This document shows positions 36,001 to 48,170 of a DNA stretch of 64,000 nucleotides, piece after piece. Source of the DNA: Aptenodytes patagonicus (taxonomy: Eukaryota > Chordata > Aves > Sphenisciformes > Spheniscidae). Both the position numbers and the translations under genes were made by a program. Under the pieces are notes generated by a model, which saw only the letters and a list, made by a program, of their open reading frames with translations, had not been told where the DNA came from and made no database searches. Numbering within the stretch: position 1 is the first letter of the stretch; each line of letters opens with the position of its first letter. The stretch lies in NCBI RefSeq assembly GCF_965638725.1, contig NC_134953.1:9509001-9573000 (forward strand), written 5' to 3'.

Positions 36001-38030
36001 AAATAGAAAGAAGTTATAGGTATAGCTTTAGCCAGAGTTATAATAAACATTTGCCTTTCAAAAATCCACAGGGAACAAATAAATGCATAAATAAGGTGAG
36101 ATTAATTTATGGTTATAAGTTCTTCTTCTAGTGCCAAACCAAAATAGTTATTCTTCTTTGTTCATCTAACAAGGCTTACTGGGAACACTTATCTTTGGGA
36201 AGTTTGGACAGTGAAGGCACAACCATACTACGAAAGGCTGACAAAGGTCTCAACTCTTCCCAGGCTCAGACATGAGCCAAGGGCAGCACCACTGTTTTAC
36301 TCCAGGTCCCTGCATTTGTAGCTGGGGAGAAAAAAACATACAAGGAAGGCACTAATAGCAGTGAAAAAGGCTACCCACTAAGCAATGCTTTACTTGTGCT
36401 CCAAAACGTCCCTCTACACAAAAGGGTAAATAAGGACTCTGCAGACTTCCCCTTCTTACTGGGGGAAGTTCCTGCCCTAAGCAACAATCTCATTATACAT
36501 CATTCACTGCAGGGAAAACAAAGTGGCCCCTGGAAGGAGGAACAAACAAATGAGAAACTTTCTGCTGGCCAGCCTAAGGACAACCTATGGGCCTTATCAC
36601 ACAGGACCTCCCCTGCTCACAGATGCTATACAAATTCAATTACACTGAAGAGTGCTTTAGCCAAACTCCACAGTGCCTGGCTCAGATGAGTAATTACTTC
36701 CATATTCTATTATAAAAACAGCCATACTTTAATGGGCCTGAAGCTAGCATGGATTCAGGACTTCATTATATCTACTATCTCTAAATGTTTCTCTTAATTA
36801 TCTTTGGTCCCTAAGAGAGACTTGAGGCCTTCCTCATTTGCTCTCTCTCCCAGTATGATTGGCTTGATTCCCAAAGCAAAAGACTGAAATGGGATGGGAA
36901 GTCACAACAAGTAAACAAGCTTTCTTCCAGATGCACAAACTCTTTTTTGTATTATTTCAGTGGTGTTAGAAATACCATATTAACAGCAGTGGCACAAACT
37001 GTATTGCAGACACCCGTATATACAAACAGTATGCTTTAAGTGTTTGCTCTGGGCAGAACAAAACATAGTCCCAGGCATACTCTATGCATCTGGCATACCA
37101 CTGGTGGTATACCTGAATTATCAGAAGCTGGTAATTCTGGCATACAGAAATACATCTTTTAGATACAGAACATTATGCATCAACTCACTCACTTCTCGTA
37201 TGTAAAAATGGGGCTCAACTGGAGCGTCCTCCACAACTTACAGAGCTGGTGGCACTCCTCTAAGGATTGTTACAAAAGACGTATCTCTCAGATGTTGGGA
37301 ACACTGAAATACAAGGGCAGAAAAGAAAGTGTATTAGCCCTCATGGCTTCATGTTTCAGTTTGAGTAATTAATTACATTGTTTATGCAGGGTGCTAGCAC
37401 TGAGATACCAGCTGCTCATGGAAATGGCAGTCATCTTCAGACTCTCTCTACATGCTTGATCCTGAATTCACAGGAAAGGACCCAATTGCTTCAGTGGGCT
37501 TAAAATGTGTTTCTTGGATATCACCAAGAATATTACTACACCACAGTTAATATTATTACCAGCACTCTGCACTGGTGACAGGAAAATCACATCCTGTGAT
37601 GTGCAGCTGATGCAGTTCAGGGAATGTGAGCTTAATATTAATTTTACACATTGTCCAGTATTCAGAAAATCAAAATACAAATTTGTAAAAGATCTTATTT
37701 AAATTTTCTCAGATCCTGAGATGGTCTAATTCACGCCTGAAGTACTTGGACGGATGATGTTGAACATATGATGTTATGGCTCTAACCTGTGAGGAAACCC
37801 AGCTCTCACATGAACTACAAGTAAACTTTTGCTAGGCATGCATGTGTTGGGACTGTTACCTTTGGCTCCAGTCATCTCCCACAGCTATCACAGCCCATAC
37901 TTTGCAATTGTTAGAAACGATACACACTCTGCAAGCACACCTATTTCTTTTCTGGCAAGAAAGAGGTATTTCTATCCAGGCAGCTCTATCGAGCAATCCC
38001 TGCTACATCGGCTTAGGGCGTTGAACCTGT
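33061..38030. other. AT-rich intergenic sequence before the CpG island
   Basis: No exon recognised in about 5 kb. One probable ancient CR1 end lies at 34005-34110. Confidence 0.5.
34005..34110 (-). mobile_element. Ancient CR1 3' end fragment (uncertain)
   Basis: CATCATAGTTAGAGATAAAA followed by a TTATTGAGCCCATCCTCTTG-type block keeps the order of a reversed CR1 terminus (hairpin repeat, then 'gagtccatcc'). It is highly diverged and only about 100 bp is recognisable. Confidence 0.4.
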
Positions 38031-38486
38031 GGTAAGCTGCCCCGACCGAAACGAGCCTCGCCGCTGCGAGCAGCGAGCGCCGAGCGAGGTCGGGCCGGGC
38101 CCCCCCCGAGCGGCGCTCCACCCGGCGCTGCGCCGGCCCGCTCCGCTCCCGACCCGGGAAGCAGCGACCCCTGAGCGCCGCCACCTCCGCAGAATAAGGG
38201 GGGTTTACCGAACTCAGTCAGCCCCACACACACCTGGAATCACTCCTAGCTACGCCCTGGCTTCGGGACGGGTCTGGGGACAGCTCTACAGGCTGCCTCC
38301 CCACGAGGGGGTTAGTTAAACACACCGGAGACGTCTCGCCCCTTCTAGGACGGGACACCGGGTTATGTCGCCTGCCCTCCGAAGCGCCCCGACCCGGGAG
38401 AGGGCTGCCCTAGGCTGAGGGGGTGAGAAATGGCGGTAGAGAAACCGGACCAGACCGAACTTCACTGGACCGGACTCCCTCAGCCC

Positions 38487-38496
38487 TCTCGCGAGA
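38487..38496. promoter_or_regulatory. TCTCGCGAGA palindrome, copy 1
   Basis: Perfect palindrome, extended to CTCTCGCGAGAG at 38486-38497. This is the known BANP-bound element of CpG-island promoters. Confidence 0.75.
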
Positions 38497-38530
38497 GGAG
38501 GCGCCCCTCGCCGCCGGCGCGGCCCGCGGC

Positions 38531-38540
38531 TCTCGCGGGA
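38531..38540. promoter_or_regulatory. TCTCGCGGGA, one-mismatch copy 2 of the TCTCGCGAGA element
   Basis: Nine of ten bases match the palindrome. It lies 44 bp after copy 1 and 20 bp before copy 3. Confidence 0.5.
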
Positions 38541-38550
38541 AGATGGCGCC
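38540..38550 (+). promoter_or_regulatory. YY1-type motif AAGATGGCGCC
   Basis: Close match to the YY1 core AAGATGGCGGC, which usually sits just downstream of the start site and in the transcribed orientation. It supports rightward transcription starting near 38510-38540. Its ATG opens only a 13-codon frame that stops at a TAG near 38582, so it may also be a short upstream ORF. Confidence 0.55.
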
Positions 38551-38560
38551 TCTCGCGAGA
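38551..38560. promoter_or_regulatory. TCTCGCGAGA palindrome, copy 3
   Basis: Perfect palindrome (CCTCTCGCGAGAGG context) directly after the YY1 motif. Confidence 0.75.
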
Positions 38561-39950
38561 GGCGGTTGCCGCGGCTCCCCGTAGCTATAGCAGCGGGGGA
38601 TGAGGGCGGCCGAGAGGAGGGGATGCTGCGTGCCGCGGCGGGACCCGACGCCGGCAGGTAGGGACTCACTGCACCTCCGCCCCGGGGAGGGGCTGGGGCC
38701 CGCCGCCGCCGCCCGCCTTCTCAGCGGGGTCCCGCTGCGACTGTCCGGAGCCGTCCTGACCCTCGTGGCGCCGGGCGGCAGCGAGGCCGTCGCTCCGGCG
38801 GCGGGACGGGAAGGGTCGCTCCCCTCAGCGGCACGGGCGGGCTGGGTGAGGGGCCGAGGCAGTTTGTACCGCGTCCCTGCGGGGCGCGGCGGGAACCCCG
38901 GATCCACCGCTCTCGGGAATACTTGGGGTTTCTTTCCTCCTGTCCCGTCCCCTCAGGAAAAAAACCCCAAACCAGCCGTTAACTGGTGGCTTGTTCCGTG
39001 TGCCCGGAGACCCACCAGTGACTCTCCCAGCTCTGTAAAACGGTGCAGCCCCGTATGCCCGCACGGCCTGGCCTCTCTGCTGGTGGCGGGGCAGCCAGCC
39101 CACGCGTGGGTAGGCTGCGGTCAGCAGGGTTTCTGTGAGGCTCGGCCGTGGCCCCCGGGGCCTGACCTCCCGCGTAACTGTAAGTGGAGGGTCCCCTCTG
39201 CATGCCTACAGCCGGTCAGCTTTAGAAGAGGGCAGGGGTAGCAGGTATGAGAAAACGAGGATGCTGGAGGCTAAAAAGGTCTTTTATCAGCAGGGATTTT
39301 TGAAATTAGTGTCACTGACATTGTATTATGTTGGTTAATAACTCAGATGTGATCGACTGCCGTTAAAAGTTAAACTTGTATAGAAGCTGTTGGTTAGAAG
39401 AAACTGCTCAGTTGTAGTATTATATTTACTGTGTTGGTCCAAGGTAGGCAAAAGCATGTAACTTTTTTTTTCTTAAAAAAAAAAAAAACAGAAGCTGTTT
39501 GCTTTTACAGGATCTGATTTCGCTTGAAACCCTTCATTCAGTAGGAGGATTATGAGTGAGGATTCGTGAGGATTACAGCTCTAAATAGAAACCATAACAA
39601 TGTACACCTGCTTTCAAAAAGTTGCAGACACAATGGCTTTCTGGTCTTTCAGCTGAGTGAAATTGTTGTGAGTATTGTAGTGGCTGATCGTGCGTGTGAA
39701 AAGAATTCAAAGAGCTTTTCAGATTTCAGAACAAATTCTGAGTGTTATAATCATGGAAAAAATATGCATGTGAAATGGGAGGAGAAATAGTTGTGTAATT
39801 TCTCATGCAGTTTGAAAGCAAGAGGTATGTACTGAAAACGAACCTCTCTAAGCTTGTGCTACTCTTCAGACTTGAAAAAGAAAATCTACAAATGAAAGGT
39901 TTTGTGCTGCAATATATTTGACATTGAATAGCAGTTTTGGAAAACAATAG

Positions 39951-39993
39951 CAACAATAGCAATTGCAACAATAGCAATTGCAACAATAGCAAC
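39951..39993. repeat. Tandem repeat, 15-bp unit, 2.8 copies
   Basis: CAACAATAGCAATTG at 39951-39965 and 39966-39980, then a partial third copy. Confidence 0.85.
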
Positions 39994-40293
39994 ATAGATA
40001 GTCTTGTGTTTGTTTTCAGAGGGAAAGAAAGTACTGCTGTGCTGAGAACTAAACTGGTGAGGTAATACATAACTTGAACATGACAGCTTTTAAAAATAAT
40101 TACCAAAAATGTATTATGGGCTAAAAAAAATTTGAATGAGTCTGTTGAAATCTGTTCTCATTTAGGAAGTGATAGAAATAATGATAATTTCACTAGACAG
40201 GATACTCTTTAAATTCTATTCTAGTGCCTAATCAAGAGTATATCTAATCAAGCATGCTGCATATCGTTCAGACTGAATTAAATAGGAGCCCTT

Positions 40294-40309
40294 CCCCCCC
40301 CCCCCCCCC
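40294..40309. repeat. Poly(C) run
   Basis: Sixteen consecutive C residues. Likely length-variable and prone to sequencing error. Confidence 0.85.
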
Positions 40310-43059
40310 GGTGATGCCAGCCAAGAAGCCTTTTGCCACAGTGTTCTTGGGGTGGGGGTGTGTGCTTGATGTGTCCAGTACAGACAAACTTATTTACAGT
40401 TAACCCAGGGAATTTAGAAATTTTGCTTTCTTTATGCTAGTGACAGCTGTAAAAGCATTTCAGTTCATTTCTTTCAGGCATTGCAGGTAAAAATTATGTC
40501 AGTTCTCTCTGTTCTGGGTTAACAGTCTATTTTGAGACTGTAGTCACGAGTTCATTAAAAAGGATAATGGGAATTTAAATCCTTCTTTATCCAGTCCTGG
40601 TGATGTTATTAGGCATTAAGCCTTCTTATGCGAATTTTCATGGAGAGTACATAGAGGAGAAAGTGTGTTTATTTCCCAGTCTGTGGAGCTTCAAAAACCT
40701 TGTTACCTAGAGAAGAAAGAATAGTGGCAGAGCTCTTAGGTATCACATTATTGTAGTTATAGTATGTTCTATCCACACATCATAATTTATCCTCCATTGT
40801 GTTTGAGTGCTCTATAAATGTATCTATGTAAAGAACAGTTGTGGCTGTCCCGAATAACTTCTGGTGCAACTATGCAAAATGCAGCAGGTGATACAAAAAG
40901 GAAACTGAGGTAGGAGGATGAAAGAATAATAAAAAGTCACAGCTATTCTTTTTTAAAATCTGCTTACCTTACCGTCCAGAACCAATAAAAGTATAAGTCT
41001 TATAATAAATGTGCCTATTGGCACCTGTAGAACTTATTAGTCTTTTCATTCTTCCCATGCAACCTTCTGAAACTTAAATCCCTTACACATCCTTCAATTT
41101 ACTACCATATGTTCCACCCACATTTATTCAAAGAGTTTATTTTAATTTGTTCTCTGAAATACTCCACTTCTTGCCTTTGTCTAAACTTTGCCTTTTAATT
41201 TCTTTCTTTTCTATCAATAGTGGCTGCAGTCGCCATTCCAAAGTTATTGTGTATTTCTGTCACTGAAGGTCATTCCCTAGCACAGACACGCAGCGTTTGA
41301 TGGCAGAGAGGAGCAGCAAGAAATCTTGTTACTGACTGTCAAGGAATTTTGATAATCTTGCACAGATCTCTCTATTGTTCTATTGTTCCTGTTAATTGCA
41401 AGTTAAGTAATAGGCAGTCTTTAGTCTTTAAGATTTTGTCTTCACCTGTAGGCAAACCCCTTTCCTAGGCTTGCACCCTGTGTGTGAGACTGCTAGGAGG
41501 AACCACCTCCTACCTGCAGCCTGGACACTTTCTAAGGCAAGTGACACAATGTATAGGTCTCTTATCGTGTCTCTTAACACGCAAGTTTAGCATGCAGTTT
41601 ATTCCCTCTTTTCTCTCTGTTATGTCACTTGATGCATGGGGTTTCCTGTTCTGTGACCTGAGAAAGTTAAAAGGTTTGGGTGGATCTCACCAACCATTGT
41701 CTATGGGACACAGGACTAGTGCTTGGCCAAACTAGGGTATCACTTGGCCATGCTACTCTGATTTTATAGCAGTAGGCTACACACCAGCTCAATCGTTCAG
41801 CTTGCTGAACTTACGTGCAGTCGTTCAGTTGGGAAGTTAACCTGTCGTGGCTTTCCTAAAGTTACAGTAAGTGTTCTATTTCTGGGGTTGTTGGAAAAGG
41901 AAGGAAAAACTTCAGTATGTTATCAACAGCTTAGTAAAAACCAAGGAACCAGCAAGGAAGGCAGGAGGCTCTTAAACTTAAGTTATTTTTTCCACACTTT
42001 CCAAGATTTGTGAGCTGTATACATTCTGTTGTAGTCTTAAATATTAGAAGTAACGTTTTGTGTTCATAGACTATAAAACTTCTGGTAGATTTTGTTGTCT
42101 AGTGCCCTAAATATGTGAAGTAAAGGCAATCTTAAAGGTGCTAGATTAAAACTTGGTGTCCCTGTTCACTTCTGTAGCAGTTATCACTTGGTAAAATGGA
42201 GAACTGTGGTACCTGCAGAGCGCTTGCTGTGATTATTGCCAAACTATTAAGAGGCAAAGGAAGAGGCTAGGCTTATGGTTTTGAGGCTTAAAACCATTTT
42301 TGTTCAAATTAGGAAAGCATGCGGGAAGTTATGTGCTCTTATGGACTAATCTGTACATTTTCTGTCTAACATAGCTGTGAAGAAATAAGGTAAAAACATG
42401 ACTTCTCTAGTATCATTCATAGTAACTTGTAAATAAATCCTTTTCTGAATTAAACACATCTGCAGGAAATACAATTCTTATGTGTTGCTGCTACAAGTGT
42501 TGGTTAAACATTTTGGCTACACATACATCATAACAAAATGGATATTAAATTTGATATTCCTTTTATAGAACACTGACCATTTTCTTCAAATCTTTCAGCC
42601 TTATGAAATGTATCTTTGAACAAGATATCCAAAGAAATCTTTAAGCAGCACTGTGAAATTTCAGTTTTTAAACCTGCATATTGGTGTCTCTTCTTTCTTT
42701 AGTAATAAAAAAAACCTGAAAGCTTTGTACTGGTACAGAGGTAATTATAATTAGGTATCTGAGAGGCAGAAGTAATCTTTATCCACAGAATGATGTGCTG
42801 TGTTACTGGTGGTGTAATTTTCACTGTTCCTCTGGCAGTCTTCCTAGGTCCTGGTCTGGAGATGGTGCCTGAGGAGGAAGAGATTACTTCTGTCTCTGTT
42901 CAATTTTTTATTACTTTGCTGGGGTGAAGTTGTTTTCAAGAATGCAAATTGTAATGGTGAATTTTGAGTTTGATGGGAACTGGACTGAGCCTGACAAATC
43001 AATTTGCACAGGCCAGAGCTGTCAGATGGTAATAGCTTGCCTTCGTTACTGACCAGTTT

Positions 43060-43135
43060 AGATTTGAACCAATGACCTAGAGGTGAAAAAGCTCAGTACT
43101 GCATTACCAATCCTCTGATCTATCCATATGTTCTC
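43060..43135 (+). mobile_element. Possible MIR/tRNA-SINE-like fragment
   Basis: GATTTGAACCAATGACCTAG followed by AGCTCAGTACTGCATTACCA and CCTCTGATC resembles the 3' half of a MIR-type SINE (gaacc...gctc...accac). Weak, by eye only. Confidence 0.3.
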
Positions 43136-44109
43136 TTGTAAAAGTCCCTGTAGTCCTCTTAAACAGAACATGCAGTAAATACTGAGCATCGTTTGCACTT
43201 GTAAATACTAGAACAGTGTCAATTCCAATTGTCTGCTGTGCATGTGAGGACACTGAAGTTAAATATAGCAACAATTTCTTACACTCTCTGGCTTTTCATG
43301 AGAAACCCTCATACAAATCCAACCATATGGCAAAACCCAGCATTATCTTAAAACCATTAACGAGGAACCTATTGATACCATTAACAGGAAAATGAATCCA
43401 CAGCTCTAAGCAGCATACTGGGAGTTATTAATAACCTCAGGCTGCTGCTAAGAAAATGAACTTAAATGAAATATCATTAGGAGCTGAGTCATCCCACCAA
43501 CACTTCTGCATGTTGCATCCACGTTTGCATTTATCTATGGAAGCTTTTTCAGAGTGTATTATCGTTATTACATGTCTACTTCATTTGTTCTTCATTAAGT
43601 ATCTTCATTGTGCTCAATGCTGTAAAAAGCATAATGGAAAATTATTTCCATGGATTTCATAAAATAGATTCAACAAAATATTTGAAATACACAGTTAGGA
43701 GCGCATAATCCATTTTCCCATTCGTTCTGAGGTAAAATGTTTCTAGGCAACCTACTTAACAGGAGGAGGTCAAGAAATGTAAATACTTGTCCAAGTTATT
43801 CTCAGGTTGTAAGGCTATTAAAACAAGTTACTGTCTGCAGGTCATAGTTTCTGTGAGCTGCAGAAATAATAAAACTTACATTTGTATGTATTTGGATTGT
43901 CTTTTTATCTCCTTATCCCTTCTCCTCCAATCCTTAACGCCATTCTCCTCCATAACAAGGGACAGTGCTGTGGATAGTCTGTACTGATTGGCCTGCTGCC
44001 AAATCCAATATATAAAAGGTGAATTTTCCTACTTCCCCCTCACTAAAAGTGCAAATTGGGTCTTTTTCCTTTACCTGACCATCAATTTTCGTGTAGTCTG
44101 TAGGAACAT

Positions 44110-44132
44110 AAAAAAAAAAAAAAAAAAAAAAA
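44110..44132. repeat. Poly(A) run, 23 bases
   Basis: Uninterrupted A run. No retrocopy or SINE body was recognised on its 5' side, so I call it a simple repeat. Confidence 0.85.
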
Positions 44133-45075
44133 GACATCTCAAAAATAATTAATTTCAACATGTTGGAAATTGGCTAACTGATTCAAAAGGTGTTGGAAGA
44201 AAACTGGTCAGATGCTTCTTCAGGCAATAAAAATAATTTGCTGCCTAGTTACTAATGAAATGAGGCTTATGATCATGCTGTCTGATGTATCCTCGGTCCC
44301 ATTTGTTTTCTCCCCCTTTTTCAGTTAGAGCATCCCACTTAGAGCAGTATCTTCCTTTTTTGCATAGCATTTCTGGTAGACAGGATGTGATCTGTATCTG
44401 TTTTGTCATTTTTTCCCACTCCTTTGATTGCACTGCACTCATTTCCCAGGGGTTCTGTCATTAAAAGCAAAATGTCTGAATCCTTGGGGTTTTTTTGAGA
44501 ATTGGAGACATCAGGTTTTTAAAACTTGTAGATATAAATTGTGAATATTTCCTTCTTTTGAACATTTCTCCAAGCCTGAAACAATGCCATTTTATGTTGC
44601 AGATAAGACTTCACTGAATTGTGGTTGGCTGTAGAAGTGTGACAGGACATGAACCCTGGTGATCTTTTGCTTAATTATTTTGCAATAGGCCTGGCTTGTT
44701 ACATTCTGCCATAATTTATTTGATGCGTGGATTTGGTCAAGCTTGCAGTCCTTGAATTGGAAGGCTAGAAGCCTGGCTTTTGGAATTATTTTCCCCTGTC
44801 GTCTTTTACAGCTCTGAAAATTCAGACAGTTAAAGCTCAGCTGCTTTCCCATCCTGTTTAAATTGTAACAGTGAATGTGGGTTTATTGTAGACATCTATT
44901 TTTAAAATGTAGTCAAGGTTGCAAAATGGTATAAACACTTCATGGCACAAAGGTAGGTTTTTATGAGTATATGCCTTGCAAATAAGCAGTAAGTAATTGC
45001 TGGTTCAAAGGTTAATAATGCTGAAGGCAGAAGCAGGTAGGATGAACTGTAATAAATAATGATCACATATTAGTA

Positions 45076-45117
45076 TCTTGTCTAGAATTCTTTTTCATGT
45101 CTTGTCTAGAATTCTTT
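45076..45117. repeat. Local tandem duplication, 24-bp period
   Basis: TCTTGTCTAGAATTCTTTTT plus CATG at 45076-45099, repeated from 45100. Confidence 0.8.
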
Positions 45118-47934
45118 TTTATGGTACAGTTTGGCTCACCAAAATTTGTACAGAAGTACACACTGTCTACTGTGTGTATGGGGAACAGTTTGTGTATGAG
45201 AAACATGTAGGAAATCAAGGGGAAACTAGTTCTTTTTTTTTTTTTTTCCCCCTCCCCCTATCTGCATGAAACTTGTTTTGGCATTTTACACTCTTGAGTA
45301 AAGACCAGCTAGCTTGTTCATTTCTAATACCTGGTAAAATGTAAATCAGTATTTGTAGTAGATAATGTTTGGTGCATGTAATTCTTATGTTTTTATTTAA
45401 AAAAAAAAGTATGTGATTTATTACATTTTGACTTTTGAAAGTAATGAATGGACTAAAAATATGTGAGTGATTCAGATGTGGGAGTCTGTTTGAAGAGGAG
45501 GAATCTTCTGTAAGTATTTCCACAAAATGTTAAAATAAATGTATTCTGGGAAATAGTTAATCAGTAAAGTGTGTCACAACGCAGAGGATAGCAAAAGACT
45601 TTCTGATCCTCCAGCTGTTATTCCCAGTAGAATGAACTTACAAATGGATCAATAAACAACAGCTAATGCATCTCAGCACATCGGTACATGATCTGTACTG
45701 TGACATGGAAACAGGTTAATGTCCTCACTAGATCTGCATGTTATTCAAGAAAATAGGTCATGGTGGGGGAAAGGGAGGGAAAATTTAAAAAAAAAAAAAA
45801 AAAGGTGGTGTTGATTATATACTCTGCCTATTCCCTAAAACTTTTCCATTATACTGTATCTGAGGCATGCTAATAAATAGACAGCAAAGCTTCATAAAAC
45901 TCGTGATTAGTAAACTGCAGCATTTTCCGTGATGCCTATTATGGACATTGTTATGCACAACAAATCTATGCAGCACTTATATTGTAATAGATGATATCTG
46001 GGGAGTTTATGTAAATACTTTTGAAGTATTTTAAAAAAGGTGTTGCCAACAAAAACTTTAGGATCCTTTGATTGTGGGTGCTTGATAGATTTTAAATACA
46101 GATTTATTTATTTTTCTCAAAGAGGACCAGGAAAGAATGCTGCAGCGTGAGCTTGGCACTGCTGCAGGATGAACAACTGCTTTCATTGAAAGTGCTGTTT
46201 TTAAGGTGCTCCTAATTTGTTTAAATTCTCGAAGCTAGACAACTTCCACAAATCTTTCAGGGAAGCTTTTTGAAACATCGTTTTAGACATTCCTCTTAAA
46301 ATGCATTGTTTCAGGAGAGGATGGGCAAAGAGAGAATATAACTTTCCTGTTAGCAAAAAGGTATTTATATTATCTTCTCCATTTAGATAGCTGGGTTTAA
46401 GACTGTAGGTTTGATATGGAAATAGCCATCTATTGAGAAGAAATACCTTCTGTTGTGCAAATGTGTTTTCTTAAAGGGCTCTTCTTTTGTGGGAGAGATG
46501 GAAAGGTAGTTTAATTTAGTAATGCATTTCTTCAATCAGTCCATTTACTGTTGTTAACAATTATAGCAGCCATATTCAGCAGTATAATTATCACATAAAT
46601 TAAGCTATTTACCACTTCTCCATCGTGTTTTTCTCTGTTCAGTTTTTGCTTGTGATGGGTTCTCCTCTGCCTGTTTGTCTGTTATCACAGCTGCAGCCTG
46701 GGCAATTCCACTGTATTCGATTCTTGCTCTGGTAGGAACCGGCAGCGTTCACAGACAGAAAACGGTAGAGTCTTGTCATCTTTACCAGAACAGAATGCTT
46801 CTCAGGATTAAGGATAAAGAATGACATTTTCAAGTTGAAGTTGCTTTTTCTGACTGTGTAGCTCTGGGAATGTTTCTAGGCAGAAGCAGCAGTACTAGCA
46901 AGGTTGTATTTTTCAGGATTATTCTGCAGAGGAATATGTGAGGTTTTGAGAGAGAAAAGGTGGAAAATGCATGACTGTTGCAGAGTCATGCCCAACTGAA
47001 TTGCTTAATTCTGCTGTGAAAAATATTACTTCAAGTATCAATTACAAAATTATGTTGCTTTTTTCCTCTGATAAGGAGTGTATGTACTGTTTGTATAGGA
47101 GTTACGACTGATATGTCATTTATCAATAAATTTTAACCTTTGAGATATTTTATCTCATGTATGCATAGTAAATAAAAAAAAAAGTAAAATTGTTTGAACA
47201 GGAATCTAAAGCCTAAAATAAGATTTTTAATTAATCCTAAACTCTTTAAACATCTTCAGATGTTTTTTTAATTTGGATTTTCACAGCAGAAAACATTAAA
47301 TACTAATTTGTTTTAGTATTGTTTTACATCAAATTTAGCTGTCTCTGGCAGGTCTGAAAATGGTTATGCTAGCTGTAGTGCTTCTTTCTTCATGTCTCTA
47401 CTCCCCCCCCTCCCCCCGCTTTATTTTGAAGGTATCAATTAAAAAAGTGCAACAATATTCCAGGTTGTTCATGGGCTTCCCTTCCTTTTCTTATTCCAGC
47501 TTGTCTGGAATTCATCTGAGTAATGACACAAATGCTAAATGCTGGGGCCCCATATTGTTATCCAAAGATGTGAATGAATGATGATATTCATCTTGTCTGT
47601 AATTGTGAATGGCCTTGAGTATTAAAAACACTCAAATTTCGATACTTACTTTAATAAAACAATGGAAATGCTGTTCTTGAGGTGAACTCTCAGAATTTTC
47701 AGTGGCAATTCCTTGTTTTCTACATACTAAATTTTCACCACTTCTGTGTGATGCCGGCCTATTGAGCTAATTGTGTGTGTGGGAGTGCCAACAGGTCTCT
47801 GTTTTATATAGGACATAATGTCTTCATTTGTCCAGTCATACTAATGTCCTCATTTGGGCTGTGAACATCACTCATAAACAAGCAGTAGGAACTTTCATAA
47901 GGAAGCATGTGAAGCATGTTATGAATTTATGGAC

Positions 47935-48170
47935 ATAAATTAAAACGAGAGGTTTTAACTGGTTGTAAGGAAGACTTTTTTCCCCTCCATTAGGACAGTC
48001 ATGCATTTGAATGAGAGGCTGTACAGTCTCCATCCTTAGAAGGATTTCAAGACCCAGCTGGATAAAGCCCTGAGCAACCTGATCTGACCTCTTAGTCATG
48101 CTTTCAGCATGAGGTTAGACTAGAGACCTCCTCTGGGGTTCTTTCTAGCCTCAGTTATTCTGTGATTCTG
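47935..48170 (+). mobile_element. CR1 LINE 3' end fragment
   Basis: Contains the standard CR1 3' UTR words in order: AAGACCCAGCTGGATAAAGC, CCTGAGCAACCTGATCTGAC, AGGTTAGACTAGAGACCTCC, then ending TTCTGTGATTCTGATT, a decayed form of the CR1 terminal 8-bp repeat. 5'-truncated and moderately diverged, sense to the presumed USP54 transcript. Confidence 0.85.

Larger units (their letters stand above)
38540..38657 (+). other. USP54: Candidate non-coding first exon of USP54
   Basis: Runs from the YY1 motif to a good donor GGCAG|GTAGGG (GT at 38658). I see no sequence encoding the USP54 N terminus here, so the exon would be 5' UTR. Boundaries are predicted. Confidence 0.35.
38030..39200 (+). promoter_or_regulatory. 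USP54: CpG island, probable USP54 promoter
   Basis: Sharp switch from AT-rich DNA to very CpG-dense sequence, densest at 38040-38900. It contains three TCTCGCGAGA-type elements, a YY1 motif and several GC-rich boxes. The conserved gene order SYNPO2L-MYOZ1-USP54, all on one strand in mammals, places the USP54 promoter here, firing to the right. The identity is inferred from synteny, since no USP54 coding exon was found in the window. The long frames inside the island (e.g. 213 codons + at 38600, 165 codons - at 38410) reflect lack of stop codons in GC-rich DNA. Confidence 0.65.

Noticed and set aside
38316..39241. Frames of 92-213 codons on both strands in the CpG island
   Set aside because: Arg/Pro/Ala-rich translations of CpG-dense DNA with no domain; explained by rarity of stop codons. 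No USP54 N-terminal sequence is present.
44110..44132. Processed pseudogene marked by the 23-base poly(A)
   Set aside because: No coding or SINE-like body upstream and no target-site duplication seen.
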